A DNA stretch of 31,020 nt from Clostridia bacterium (GCA_017964105.1 JAGCSP010000003.1:1-31020); one strand, 5' to 3'. Positions 23,195 to 31,020 are shown, numbered from the stretch's first letter. The notes: a model not told the origin generated them from the letters alone. Program-made: numbers and translations.

Positions 23195-24039
23195 TGAATA
23201 TTTTAATGTGCATAAATAATGGTTATGTACACCCAGCGATTAATTTAATGTATTCAATAAGACAGTATACTGAATGTGATATTGATTTGTTTATATTATC
23301 CACTGGTTTAAATGATAATAGTCTAAACGAATTGCAAAAAAAATTAGAAGCAATATCAATCAATGTACATACTTATATATCTAAGGATATTGATATGGAA
23401 CTCAATATAGGAAATAATCATTATAGTGTTGATATGTTTTTAAGGATATTGTCCTTTGGTATTTTACCTAAAAATATTGAAAAGATATTATATTTAGATG
23501 CAGATATTATAGCTTTAGATAATATAGAATTGTTGTATAATCAAAATTTGGGCAATAAACTCCTAGGCGTAGTTGAGGATATAAAAGGAAGTTCAAACAA
23601 AAATGCTGAATATATAAAAACAATAAATATTCAACATAAGTATTTTAATTCCGGTGTAATGCTAATGAATCTATCTGCCATTAGAAAAGAGTGGGATATT
23701 AAAAAAATTAAAGATTACATTTTTCATAATTCTTCAAAGTATAGATATCCAGATCAAGACATGTTAAATGTTTTATGTTCTAATAAGCAATTACAATTTT
23801 TAGATATAAAATTTAATTATCAAATAAGACACAATGAAAGCATAGATATAGATAATGTTGTCATATTACATTATGTGGACAGATTAAAACCTTGGAATGT
23901 TTTTATTATTAAACCTCACGAAAAACTATTTTGGGAAAATTATAAGCTTATAAAATCAAAAGAATTATATCGAATTAGAAAATGTTTTTTAAAGAAAAGA
24001 TTGATTGGAAAGATTAGAAAAGTATTACATTTAAAGTAA
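23194..24039 (+). CDS. GT8-family glycosyltransferase
   Basis: 281 residues. GT8 signs are ILYLDADIIALD (DXD), YFNSGVMLMNL, PDQDMLNVL, and the C-terminal HYVDRLKPW. Such enzymes transfer glucose or galactose to surface polysaccharides. ATG at 23194 is preferred because AAGGAG lies 6 bases before it; ATG at 23191 leaves only 3. The gene is the most AT-rich in the cluster and has codon use different from the flippase and the GT4 fusion, which suggests later acquisition. Confidence 0.88.
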   Translation: MNILMCINNGYVHPAINLMYSIRQYTECDIDLFILSTGLNDNSLNELQKKLEAISINVHTYISKDIDMELNIGNNHYSVDMFLRILSFGILPKNIEKILYLDADIIALDNIELLYNQNLGNKLLGVVEDIKGSSNKNAEYIKTINIQHKYFNSGVMLMNLSAIRKEWDIKKIKDYIFHNSSKYRYPDQDMLNVLCSNKQLQFLDIKFNYQIRHNESIDIDNVVILHYVDRLKPWNVFIIKPHEKLFWENYKLIKSKELYRIRKCFLKKRLIGKIRKVLHLK

Positions 24040-24043
24040 ATAT

Positions 24044-25594
24044 ATGGAAAACGAAAGAGTAAAAAATATTAAACGCAATTTAATATTTAATGTTATTAAA
24101 TATGGGGTGGACCTAGTATTTAAGTTTGTTTTGCGCACTGTAATGATTTATTATCTTGGTGTGCAATATTTGGGACTAAATGGACTATTTAGTAACATTT
24201 TTACTTTTCTTAACCTTGCCGACCTTGGTATTGGCACAGCAATAGTATTTAGCATGTACAAGCCAGTGGCAGAAAACGACATAGAAAAAATTAAAACTTT
24301 GCAAAATATATACAAAAAGTTTTATTTGATAGTAAGTATAATAATACTTGCACTCGGTGGAATAGTGACGCCATTTATAAAATCATTTATCAATGGTGAA
24401 AGCCCAAGTGATATAAACTTGTATTTGCTTTTTGGTATGTACCTAATTAATGCTGTGTGTGGATACCTATTTGCACACAAACGATCCCTTCTATTTGCAT
24501 ACCAACGCAACGATATTGAAAACAAGATTAAGTCCGTTTGCACAATAGTTATGTCTGGCTTGCAAGTTGCAGCAATTGTGATATTTAAGAATTACTACAT
24601 ATATTATGCAATCACAATAGTATTTACTATTGTGGATGCCCTTTGGGTGTATCTTGTTGCAAAGAAATATTATCCAGAGATATCGGGCCCATCAAATAAG
24701 CTTGATGATGATACCAAGAGAGAGATAACTAGAAATATAACAGCTATAAGTATGCATAAAGTAGGCGGTGCGATAGTATTCTCCACAGATAATATACTTA
24801 TTTCCGCATTTATTAGCCTTACTGTGCTTGGAGCATATTCTAACTATGCATTAATTTTTACCACCTTGGGCACGTTGTATATATTACTTAACAATGCATT
24901 AACGAGTAGTTTGGGTAACATGGTTGCTAGTTGTGATGTAGAATACTGCTATAAAAGATTTAGGTTGGTAAATTTCTCTTACTCATATTTAACTGCGTTT
25001 ACAACTATATGTATGTTTGTGTTATTCCAACCATTTATCAAAATGTGGACATCAAACAACCCTGATTATTTGCTTAATGTGTATACAGTGATGTTATTAT
25101 GCATTAGTTATTATTTAACGCGCATGCGCACATCAGTTATATTGTTTAGAGATGTAACAGGTTTATTTTGGAACGATAGATGGAAACCAATTGTGGAATC
25201 TGTGGTAAACCTTGTGGCATCACTACTACTTGTAAAACCACTTGGATTAAATGGTATAATACTTGGAACTATTATTAGCACAGTGATTGCACCATTATGG
25301 GTAGAGCCACTAGTGCTATACAAACATTACTTTAAAAAGCCGCTTGTAAAATACTTTACACGCTATGCAATAGACACAATTATTATGGTGGCGGCAGGTG
25401 TGGCATGTTACTTTATTTGCGCACTAATTCCAGAAGGTGGAATATGGTGGCTACTACTTAGATTTGGTGTGTGTGCAGTAAGTTGTGCATTGTTCTTATT
25501 CATATTAAATCTACTTACACCAGAAGGCAGAAGTGTGATAGGTTATGCAAAAAGATTATTTAAAAAGAAAAGTGATGAAAACACAGCTAAGTAA
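24044..25594 (+). CDS. Wzx-type oligosaccharide flippase (MOP superfamily)
   Basis: 516 residues with about 13 hydrophobic segments, the expected size and topology of Wzx. It would move the undecaprenyl-linked repeat to the outside. The N-terminus has YYLGVQYLGLNGLFSNIFTF and LADLGIGTAIVF, typical of the polysaccharide export branch; LFRDVTGLFW sits in the middle and there is a basic tail KKKSDENTAK. It starts 4 bases after the GT8 stop and returns to the normal base composition of the operon. The stop lies in the loop of the terminator. Confidence 0.88.
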   Translation: MENERVKNIKRNLIFNVIKYGVDLVFKFVLRTVMIYYLGVQYLGLNGLFSNIFTFLNLADLGIGTAIVFSMYKPVAENDIEKIKTLQNIYKKFYLIVSIIILALGGIVTPFIKSFINGESPSDINLYLLFGMYLINAVCGYLFAHKRSLLFAYQRNDIENKIKSVCTIVMSGLQVAAIVIFKNYYIYYAITIVFTIVDALWVYLVAKKYYPEISGPSNKLDDDTKREITRNITAISMHKVGGAIVFSTDNILISAFISLTVLGAYSNYALIFTTLGTLYILLNNALTSSLGNMVASCDVEYCYKRFRLVNFSYSYLTAFTTICMFVLFQPFIKMWTSNNPDYLLNVYTVMLLCISYYLTRMRTSVILFRDVTGLFWNDRWKPIVESVVNLVASLLLVKPLGLNGIILGTIISTVIAPLWVEPLVLYKHYFKKPLVKYFTRYAIDTIIMVAAGVACYFICALIPEGGIWWLLLRFGVCAVSCALFLFILNLLTPEGRSVIGYAKRLFKKKSDENTAK

Positions 25595-25607
25595 TAGTTG
25601 TGTTTTT
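25578..25607 (+). terminator. Terminator after the flippase gene
   Basis: ACACAGCT (25581-25588) with AGTTGTGT (25596-25603), flanked by A and T runs; the loop holds the stop codon. Confidence 0.75.
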
Positions 25608-25611
25608 ATTT

Positions 25612-25638
25612 TTGTTCCAATAATAAAAGGTGTATAAT
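25612..25638 (+). promoter_or_regulatory. Probable promoter of the initiating transferase gene
   Basis: TATAAT at 25633-25638; TTGTTC at 25612-25617 is a weak -35, spacing 15. AGGAG at 25652-25656 follows, with a 9-codon mini-ORF at 25659 that overlaps the true start at 25672. Confidence 0.45.
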
Positions 25639-25671
25639 TGTTATTATACTTAGGAGAAATGATAGATAATT

Positions 25672-26463
25672 ATGTACGCATTTTTTAAGAGAACTTTTGA
25701 TATATGTTTTAGTGCAGTAATGCTAATACTACTTAGCCCTGTGATGGCGGTTACTGCGTTACTTGTAAGAATTAAACTTGGCGGACCTGTGATATTTGTA
25801 AATTACAGGCCAGGCAAAAATGGCAAGGTGTTTGCTTTATACAAATTTCGTAGCATGAGTAATGCTAGGGACGAAAATGGTGACTTACTTCCAGACGAAA
25901 AACGTTTTACTAAGTTTGGCAAATTACTTCGTGCCACATCACTTGACGAGTTGCCACAATTGTGGAATATTTTGAAGGGTGACATGAGTCTTATTGGTCC
26001 ACGCCCAAGACTAATTAAAGATGCATTATATTTTGGCATAGAAGGAAATAAAATATATAGTTTGGCAGTACGTCCAGGTTTATCAGGGCGCAGCCAAGTG
26101 TATGGCAGAAATGACAACACATGGGACAAGATATTTGAGCACGATAAGTATTATTGTGAGCATTTTGGGTTTTGGCAAGATTTTAAGATATTCTTCCGCA
26201 CATTTTATGTTGTGCTAAGTCACAAATCAATAGAAAAAGAAGAGTTTAAGTATTACAATGATTATTGCTTTGCTAAGGGTTTGATTGATGAGAATGAATA
26301 CAAACGTGGCCTTGCAGAGCACAAAGCGATGGAGCATAATTGCGATCTTGGAATCACACAATATGTAACCGTAAAAGGTGAAATTCCAAAACTAACTAAG
26401 GCAAAACAAACTAAACAAAATGTTGTTGTGGATGATGAAGAATTGAAAACCGCAAACGAATAA
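25672..26463 (+). CDS. Undecaprenyl-phosphate phosphoglycosyl transferase (bacterial sugar transferase)
   Basis: 263 residues. One N-terminal membrane segment (about 8-30), then the PF02397 domain: VNYRPGKNGKVF, LYKFRSMSNARD, ATSLDELPQLWNILKGDMSLIGPRPRL, and VRPGLSGRSQVYGRN. It moves a sugar phosphate from a UDP-sugar onto undecaprenyl phosphate and so starts the repeat unit. About 60 extra residues at the C-terminus (from about 200) have no recognised fold. It sits behind its own promoter and terminator, apart from the operon of transferases it would serve. The sugar is unknown. Confidence 0.93.
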   Translation: MYAFFKRTFDICFSAVMLILLSPVMAVTALLVRIKLGGPVIFVNYRPGKNGKVFALYKFRSMSNARDENGDLLPDEKRFTKFGKLLRATSLDELPQLWNILKGDMSLIGPRPRLIKDALYFGIEGNKIYSLAVRPGLSGRSQVYGRNDNTWDKIFEHDKYYCEHFGFWQDFKIFFRTFYVVLSHKSIEKEEFKYYNDYCFAKGLIDENEYKRGLAEHKAMEHNCDLGITQYVTVKGEIPKLTKAKQTKQNVVVDDEELKTANE

Positions 26464-26464
26464 T

Positions 26465-26487
26465 AAAGCACCGACATGGTGCTTTTT
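26465..26487 (+). terminator. Terminator after the phosphoglycosyl transferase
   Basis: AAAGCACC (26465-26472) with GGTGCTTT (26478-26485), loop GACAT, then T-run. Confidence 0.9.
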
Positions 26488-26518
26488 ATTTTTAGGTATT
26501 GAAAATAAAATAATGTAG

Positions 26519-26527
26519 TGGTATAAT
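26519..26527 (+). promoter_or_regulatory. Extended -10 promoter
   Basis: TGGTATAAT, perfect extended -10; GAGGTGG ribosome site follows before ATG at 26553. No strong -35 box. Confidence 0.6.
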
Positions 26528-26552
26528 AATAATTGTAACGAGGTGGTAATTT

Positions 26553-27407
26553 ATGAGTGTTGAAAGAGAGTTGAAGCATAAATTTTTTGATAGAAACGAG
26601 TACAAATATTATTTGATATCTGTATTGAACAGGCGCTACAAAGAGTATGATGGTAAAGATTTTACACGCGCACTTGTGCAAACAATGGAAGGTCAATTTA
26701 TTGATTTTATGAAACATGAAGAGTTTTTGGATAAAAAACTTGGCGATGTGGAAAAAACTTTTAATAGCAGAATATTAGAAGGCAAAAAGTTTAGTGGTGA
26801 AGAAAAAGATAATTTGCTAAATTATTTATTTAAATCACGCATTTATCAAAATAGCCTTGTAAACTTGTATTGCGCATGCGAAATTGAGTGTGAGCGCAAA
26901 GCAGAGTTGGAAGTAAAACCATATAAGTTATTTATAGAAAACTTGCGTGCAATATGTTCGCAAAGGAAAGATGAAGATTTTTTGGAATATGAATTGAACT
27001 TTGATAAAAAGGCAGTGGAGCGTGTGCTTATGCTTACTCCTGAGCAAATGTGCGGATTAGAGCCAGTGCAATGTAGATATGAATACAAAATTGTGAATGG
27101 CGAACAAGAGATTATTTCTGAAAAGAAAATGAAATTTTTGCCAGTATCTGCAAAGGGCTATAAAAAGTTAAAAGAAAGTGGATACAAAGCTTCTTGTTAT
27201 GAAGAGCTTGGTGAGAAGTTTAATTCAAAATACAACAAAGTGTTGAAAACTTCTGATGAAGAAAAACTTTTAAATGAAAAATTGGAAGAAGAATACAAAA
27301 TGCTAAATCCACACACTTACCTTATGGATTCCAAAATTGAAGAAGGCAAGAGAATTGCAAAAGCTTTTGAAGAAAAACATCCACATTTGTTTGATAAAAC
27401 AATGTAA
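26553..27407 (+). CDS. Unknown charged soluble protein, first of a tandem related pair
   Basis: 284 residues with no signal peptide and no membrane segment, rich in Lys, Glu and aromatic residues; mainly helical. I recognise no family. It resembles the next gene distantly: EYKYYLISVLNRRYKEY here against NYYYYLLQKREYYKDS, KSRIYQNSLVNLYCA against HTRLYREQMVNLFVA, and a C-terminal EGKRIAKAFEEK against KGKEIAEREE. Each gene has its own promoter, ribosome site and terminator. The flanking GtrA and polysaccharide genes do not reveal its task. Confidence 0.75.
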   Translation: MSVERELKHKFFDRNEYKYYLISVLNRRYKEYDGKDFTRALVQTMEGQFIDFMKHEEFLDKKLGDVEKTFNSRILEGKKFSGEEKDNLLNYLFKSRIYQNSLVNLYCACEIECERKAELEVKPYKLFIENLRAICSQRKDEDFLEYELNFDKKAVERVLMLTPEQMCGLEPVQCRYEYKIVNGEQEIISEKKMKFLPVSAKGYKKLKESGYKASCYEELGEKFNSKYNKVLKTSDEEKLLNEKLEEEYKMLNPHTYLMDSKIEEGKRIAKAFEEKHPHLFDKTM

Positions 27408-27413
27408 ATAATT

Positions 27414-27440
27414 AAAGTAGGTCAAAAGTGGCCTACTTTT
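27414..27440 (+). terminator. Terminator between the tandem unknown genes
   Basis: AAAGTAGG (27414-27421) with CCTACTTT (27432-27439), then T-rich sequence. Confidence 0.85.
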
Positions 27441-27512
27441 ATTTATTTTGGGTATTGTAAGTTTAACTAATATGTGATAAAATAGCTTTGTATTAAACAA
27501 TAGAGGTGCAAA

Positions 27513-28355
27513 ATGAAAGAAGATTTTTTATACACAATGGGCAGTGAATACAATTACAGAGTAAAAGGACATTTGTTCCACGAGGATAATTATTACTATT
27601 ATCTATTGCAAAAAAGAGAGTATTATAAAGATTCAACTTTCGCAGGTATTTACAACAATACATGTGAAAAAATTGCAGCAATTGAAGCAAACAAAGAAAA
27701 ATTTGATGCAATAACAGCATTGATGCATGATTTCTTTGAAAAATATCTTGGTTTTGGTACAACCAAAGAAGCAGTTGAAAAAAGACAAGCAATAATGGAA
27801 TCAGACCCAAGTGCATTTGAAAACAACAGAGATATTGCAAAAATGCTTATGCACACACGCCTTTACAGAGAGCAAATGGTTAATTTGTTTGTTGCAGCAA
27901 AAGAATCAATTCCAAGTGGCACAAAAAATGAATTTGAAGCACTATGCAAATTGATAAGAGACAACTTATTTGCATTGAGCGTACAAGAGAAAGATCATTT
28001 CTGGTCTGATGCAGTGCAAGTGATGCCAAAAAATAAAATTTGCTTAATGTTATCTAGTGATGATGCAAAGAATGTTGTGCTACCAGTAAGCTATGAAGAT
28101 AGTGTAAAATTAAATTTTGATAAAATCGCAGAGGGTGACAAAGTAAGAACAGTAAAAAGATTGGCAAGATCCTTTGAAGCCAAATTGGAACATGTTGTTA
28201 CTAAATTTGAAAAAGAAACCGGCAAGGATTTCTATGAAGTAAACAAAGAAAACTTGACTATTTCTGACATGGCATGTGACCCACGCAGATATGGCAGAGA
28301 AACAGAAGTAAATAAGGGTAAAGAAATTGCCGAACGTGAAGAAAGAGTTTGTTAA
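27513..28355 (+). CDS. Unknown soluble protein, second of a tandem related pair
   Basis: 280 residues, soluble, charged and helical. It aligns by eye with the gene before it over short blocks, with about 20-30% identity in the best of them, so the pair look like old paralogues. GAGGTG precedes ATG at 27513. It has its own -10-like TGATAAAAT and terminator. C-terminal DPRRYGRETEVNKGKEIAE is a possible conserved element. No function can be given. Confidence 0.75.
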   Translation: MKEDFLYTMGSEYNYRVKGHLFHEDNYYYYLLQKREYYKDSTFAGIYNNTCEKIAAIEANKEKFDAITALMHDFFEKYLGFGTTKEAVEKRQAIMESDPSAFENNRDIAKMLMHTRLYREQMVNLFVAAKESIPSGTKNEFEALCKLIRDNLFALSVQEKDHFWSDAVQVMPKNKICLMLSSDDAKNVVLPVSYEDSVKLNFDKIAEGDKVRTVKRLARSFEAKLEHVVTKFEKETGKDFYEVNKENLTISDMACDPRRYGRETEVNKGKEIAEREERVC

Positions 28356-28370
28356 TTTAAACATTAAAAA

Positions 28371-28395
28371 AACCACGATTATTCGTGGTTTTTTT
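28371..28395. terminator. Bidirectional terminator
   Basis: AACCACGA (28371-28378) with TCGTGGTT (28383-28390), loop TTAT, A-run before and T-run after, so it can serve both convergent genes. Confidence 0.9.
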
Positions 28396-28399
28396 GTGT

Positions 28400-28897
28400 T
28401 TATTTAATATCGTTTTGTTCCTTTGACGCTTTCTTTTTTTCTGCTTGGCGCTTGGCAAGTTCGTTTGTGTTTTCTTGTCCTCTAAACACAACAAATTTGC
28501 ACCACAAAAATTCAGTTACAAAGTTTAGCGCCATCATAATGCCTGTTACTATTGTTCCATTCCAACCAATGTATTCTAGGGCGTCGCCACCAAATACGGA
28601 AGCAGGGGTAAATGCACAATAATATAGAAATACTAGCGACATTGCAATTGGCACATTGTTTGCTGATTTAAAAGTAAACTTTCTATTGAAAGTAAAATTC
28701 CAAACGACTGATAATGTAAGACTTATCAAATATGTTGCCCACCATGATTTCCAACCAATAATGTCATACATGAGCTCAAATGAGGCGATTTGAATAAGCC
28801 CTGCGGATATTGAAAAAAGAGTAAACTTTGCTGATTGCCAAAGTGTTTCTTTTACTTTTTCTTGTTTTTCAATTTTTTTGTCTTTATTTTCTTCCAT
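28400..28897 (-). CDS. GtrA-family membrane protein
   Basis: 165 residues. Four membrane helices with the GtrA pattern (PF04138): AKFTLFSISAGLIQIASFEL, TYLISLTLSVVWNFTFNRKFTF, and at the end NFVTEFLWCKFVVFRG. GtrA proteins move lipid-linked sugars across the membrane or help transferases act on surface glycans. N- and C-terminal tails are short and highly charged (KKIEKQEK and RQAEKKKASKEQN). No clear ribosome site is seen before ATG at 28897. It stands 2 kb from the polysaccharide genes, so a link with them is possible but not shown. Confidence 0.85.
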   Translation of the reverse strand: MEENKDKKIEKQEKVKETLWQSAKFTLFSISAGLIQIASFELMYDIIGWKSWWATYLISLTLSVVWNFTFNRKFTFKSANNVPIAMSLVFLYYCAFTPASVFGGDALEYIGWNGTIVTGIMMALNFVTEFLWCKFVVFRGQENTNELAKRQAEKKKASKEQNDIK

Positions 28898-28923
28898 AAT
28901 TTAAACCCACACTAATTATCACA

Positions 28924-28951
28924 ATTATATAACAAATATATGTATTATCAA
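28924..28951 (-). promoter_or_regulatory. Probable promoter of the GtrA gene
   Basis: On the minus strand TTGATA (28951-28946) and TATAAT (28929-28924), 16 bases apart, with a leader of about 20 bases. Confidence 0.5.
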
Positions 28952-28953
28952 AA

Positions 28954-28980
28954 CAAAAAACGACTAAATAAATTTAGTCG
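28954..28980 (-). terminator. Terminator after the CYTH-like gene
   Basis: CGACTAAAT (28961-28969) with ATTTAGTCG (28972-28980); read on the minus strand it is followed by six T (28960-28955). Confidence 0.85.
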
Positions 28981-28981
28981 T

Positions 28982-29659
28982 TTATTTTGCTGTGAGATCT
29001 ATACCAAGATTTAAATCGCTTGATTGCGTTTCTATAAGAGTAGGGAATTCAAATTTAACTAGTTTATTAAATGTTGGCCAGAATTCGTGATTGCCAGAAT
29101 CGCTTTGGAATTCCAAAACTTCCACTTTGCTGCGTTTCTTGTTTAGTTGGTTTGAATAAGTGGAGTAGCTAAATGACATAATGGTTTTGAATCCATTTGC
29201 ATTAATTGCTCTAAATCTTTCGCGTTTTTTCTCCACAATCATAATTGGCTGAATTGTTTTTAATAATGCTTCAACGTCTGCACTAATCCCATTTGGAATA
29301 AGTTCATATACTGCACTAGTGATAAATTTAATGTGGTCACTTATTCTGCTTCTTGGATTGATTTTAATTGAGAATGTGTCTGGAATGTTTGTTAAAAACA
29401 TAATTCTGTTTACACCGGAATTAAATCTAACCACAAGTTCGCCACCTTCTTTACGTTTGTTTATGTTGATGGTGATGCCAACTTGATTGAAAAAGCAATC
29501 TGGCGTGTCATAATATGTTTTGGTTATGATACCTTTTTCATAAATAGTGATGCCATATCCTTTCAAAAATTGTCCACGTAAGATTTGAACTTTTTGTTTT
29601 TTTAAGTTGTCCATTAGGTACTTGGAACCCAAGTAACTGCTTTTTACTGTATCTTCCAT
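28982..29659 (-). CDS. CYTH/VTC-like tunnel-fold protein (divergent)
   Basis: 225 residues, soluble. Repeated strands and the motifs TKTYYDTPDCFFNQVGITININKR, near residues 46-68, and VEKKRERFRA near 146 resemble CYTH or VTC proteins, whose tunnel binds phosphate-containing substrates. The ExExK motif at the N-terminus of most CYTH enzymes is not found, so it may be non-catalytic or belong to another branch. The promoter ends 8 bases before ATG at 29659, so the mRNA is nearly leaderless and no ribosome site is present. It diverges from the lipoprotein gene. Confidence 0.5.
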   Translation of the reverse strand: MEDTVKSSYLGSKYLMDNLKKQKVQILRGQFLKGYGITIYEKGIITKTYYDTPDCFFNQVGITININKRKEGGELVVRFNSGVNRIMFLTNIPDTFSIKINPRSRISDHIKFITSAVYELIPNGISADVEALLKTIQPIMIVEKKRERFRAINANGFKTIMSFSYSTYSNQLNKKRSKVEVLEFQSDSGNHEFWPTFNKLVKFEFPTLIETQSSDLNLGIDLTAK

Positions 29660-29667
29660 AACAATAT

Positions 29668-29696
29668 ATTATATTACAATTTTTTGTAATAATCAA
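29668..29696 (-). promoter_or_regulatory. Promoter giving a leaderless transcript for the CYTH-like gene
   Basis: Minus strand: TTGATT (29696-29691), 17-base spacer, TATAAT (29673-29668), 8 bases, ATG. A start at the usual 6-8 bases after the -10 falls at or next to ATG. Confidence 0.65.
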
Positions 29697-29766
29697 CTTT
29701 AAATCAAGGTCATAATACAAAATTATTTGTCAAAATTAAAGAGTAAGTCATTGTATAGCAAATTTA

Positions 29767-29795
29767 TTGAATTATTTAATAAAATTAGTTATAAT
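29767..29795 (+). promoter_or_regulatory. Promoter of the lipoprotein gene
   Basis: TTGAAT at 29767-29772, 17-base spacer and TATAAT at 29790-29795; GGAGGTG follows before ATG at 29823. Confidence 0.7.
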
Positions 29796-29822
29796 AAATA
29801 TGATATTATAGGAGGTGTGCGC

Positions 29823-30722
29823 ATGAAAAGATTTTTAAGTGTCATTATTTTTGTGTTGTGCACCACTATACTCTTTGGTTGCGCAACAATTGAATATCAA
29901 CATTGGATGCATCCAGACGGCAGTATCGAAGACATTATGATTTTTGAAATTGACCAAGATGTAGATAGAACTGTGGCAACAAACATCATAAATGATGTTT
30001 TCCGTGATGTTCAAAACTATTATGCAAAGCCTTTAATTGCTCAACGTGACCAATATGGCGATATCAATATTAGAGATGGTATTACAGTGCAAGTGCTTTC
30101 AAACAACGACATTGACCCAAAGTTTAGATATGTCAAAGTTGTCACAAGGTGTGAGACGCAAGAATTGTTTGAACTACTTAATACAAACATTTTGCCACAT
30201 GTGTATCAGGCAAATGTGATTGACTTAAATAAAGATACAGACAAAGACAAATCGGGATATAGCGTAAGTGCATTTATCATTAAATACATTGAAAAAACAT
30301 CTAATGCATTTGGAGATATCTCTAACTTTAGTTTGGAACTAAAAGATGATAGCCAACCAGTAAAAAACTTTACTGAAGTGTATGCAGAAAAATATGCAGA
30401 TGGTGAGTTTAAGGCAAGTGATATTAAGCTTAGACAAATGTTTGTAACTACTGATTTAAGGTTAAAGAGTGATGCAGATGCTATAATGGAACAAGATGGA
30501 TACAAATATCACTTGTGGGAACTAGATACATCTAATCCTGATCAAGAATTGATGTTTTATTATCAAACTGCAAATTCCACAGGATGGTATTATCTAGCCC
30601 TTGGAATTACATTTGTAATTATGTTTTTACTCATTATGACGTATGGCGTAAGAGTGGGTAAAACAAAACATGCAACATCTGATGAAGATGTACAAATTGA
30701 TGAAGATGACAAAGATTTATGA
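29823..30722 (+). CDS. Lipoprotein with C-terminal membrane anchor, LppM-like topology
   Basis: 299 residues from ATG 29823, chosen because GGAGGTG lies 6 bases before it; earlier in-frame starts are outside the signal. A basic start (MKR) and hydrophobic stretch lead to lipobox ILFGC with Cys20. The mature part (about 20-265) is a mixed alpha/beta domain, and one membrane segment (about 265-285) is followed by an acidic tail ending DEDDKDL. The arrangement recalls the LppM (DUF3153) type, in which a lipoprotein domain is also anchored at its C-terminus; the family is a guess. Expected at the outer face of the cytoplasmic membrane. Confidence 0.7.
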   Translation: MKRFLSVIIFVLCTTILFGCATIEYQHWMHPDGSIEDIMIFEIDQDVDRTVATNIINDVFRDVQNYYAKPLIAQRDQYGDINIRDGITVQVLSNNDIDPKFRYVKVVTRCETQELFELLNTNILPHVYQANVIDLNKDTDKDKSGYSVSAFIIKYIEKTSNAFGDISNFSLELKDDSQPVKNFTEVYAEKYADGEFKASDIKLRQMFVTTDLRLKSDADAIMEQDGYKYHLWELDTSNPDQELMFYYQTANSTGWYYLALGITFVIMFLLIMTYGVRVGKTKHATSDEDVQIDEDDKDL

Positions 30723-30768
30723 AAAATGTTATTGAAAATAACAGTTTTTGTGATAATATAAGTGTATT

Positions 30769-31020
30769 ATGAGTAGAGATAGATATTTTTTTGATAAACG
30801 TGTAATAAAAAAAGGATTAATTAAATACGGCATTATGTTTGTAATTGCACTACCTATTCTTATTGTGCTAAACATATACGTATTTGATAAATTGTCTTTT
30901 TGGGGTGCAACACTTCTTGATTGTGTTGTGTTACTTGCTGTTGTTGCAGTATGTCTTGTTGTATATAACAAGATTGAAGCACGCAAAGCACAAAAAGAAC
31001 AAGAAGAGATAGAACGCCAA
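30769..31020 (+). CDS. Membrane protein of unknown function (3' truncated)
   Basis: The frame is open from ATG 30769 to the end of the window (84 codons). Start MSRDRYFFDKRVIKKG is basic, two hydrophobic segments follow (about 22-38 and 46-66), then a charged helix (ARKAQKEQEEIERQ) that looks like the start of a coiled coil. TTGAAA at 30732-30737 and TAATAT at 30754-30759 lie close by and the leader is about 9 bases with no ribosome site. No family is recognised. Confidence 0.6.
   Translation, partial: MSRDRYFFDKRVIKKGLIKYGIMFVIALPILIVLNIYVFDKLSFWGATLLDCVVLLAVVAVCLVVYNKIEARKAQKEQEEIERQ

Noticed and set aside
29727..29822. Longer start for the lipoprotein
   Set aside because: It would bury the signal peptide and covers the promoter; GGAGGTG points to ATG at 29823.

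Overview
The window is about 31 kb of AT-rich bacterial chromosome. It has clear Shine-Dalgarno sites (AGGAG, GGAGG), sigma-A-type promoters that often carry an extended -10 (TGGTATAAT), and many hairpin-plus-T-run terminators. The gene content (QueH, YqeY, EpsG-type polymerase, SmtB-type repressor with a CPC metal ATPase, many small membrane proteins) fits an uncultured low-GC Bacillota of the Clostridia kind, possibly host-associated. That placement is inference; there is no rRNA here. No IS element, prophage, CRISPR array or restriction system is visible.

Layout. 1-6.2 kb, plus strand: the end of a PflX-like radical SAM gene, an NCS2 purine permease, a CAT/condensation-fold acyltransferase overlapping a zinc-ribbon membrane protein, a ketopantoate-reductase-like dehydrogenase, YqeY and a PAP2-family phosphatase. 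6.3-9.2 kb: a convergent small membrane protein, an ArsP_2-type metal permease with queH, two tRNA genes (Val-GAC, Ala-GGC), and a gene-free stretch that holds a stand-alone structured RNA of about 330 nt with its own promoter and terminator. 9.2-11.7 kb: a zinc-responsive ArsR/SmtB repressor and a Zn/Cd P-type ATPase under a promoter with two operator repeats. 11.7-13.9 kb: a divergent MetRS-like synthetase behind a leader that looks like a transcription attenuator. 14.0-16.7 kb: an OlsB-like N-acyltransferase overlapping a VTT-PlsC-zinc-ribbon fusion, probably a lipid pathway. 17.1-26.5 kb: a surface polysaccharide cluster with a Wzy/WaaL-GT4 fusion, an EpsG-like polymerase, GT32, two GT2, GT8, a Wzx flippase and, in its own unit, the initiating phosphoglycosyl transferase. 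26.5-31 kb: two tandem, distantly related unknown proteins, a GtrA-family protein and a CYTH-like protein on the minus strand, a lipoprotein with a C-terminal membrane anchor, and a truncated membrane protein.

How they work together. The polysaccharide genes make a nearly complete Wzx/Wzy pathway: a sugar phosphate is loaded on undecaprenyl phosphate, extended by five transferase domains, flipped by Wzx, and polymerised or ligated by the two polymerase-like proteins. No chain-length regulator is seen. The ArsR-ATPase pair is a metal-efflux switch. The 14-16.7 kb pair could add two acyl chains to an amino-acid-type head group, as OlsB and OlsA do.

The least explained parts are the structured RNA at 8824-9154, the synthetase leader at 11742-11858, the lipid-type fusion operon, the polymerase-transferase fusion, and the unknown tandem pair. 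All calls come from reading the sequence; no database search was run.
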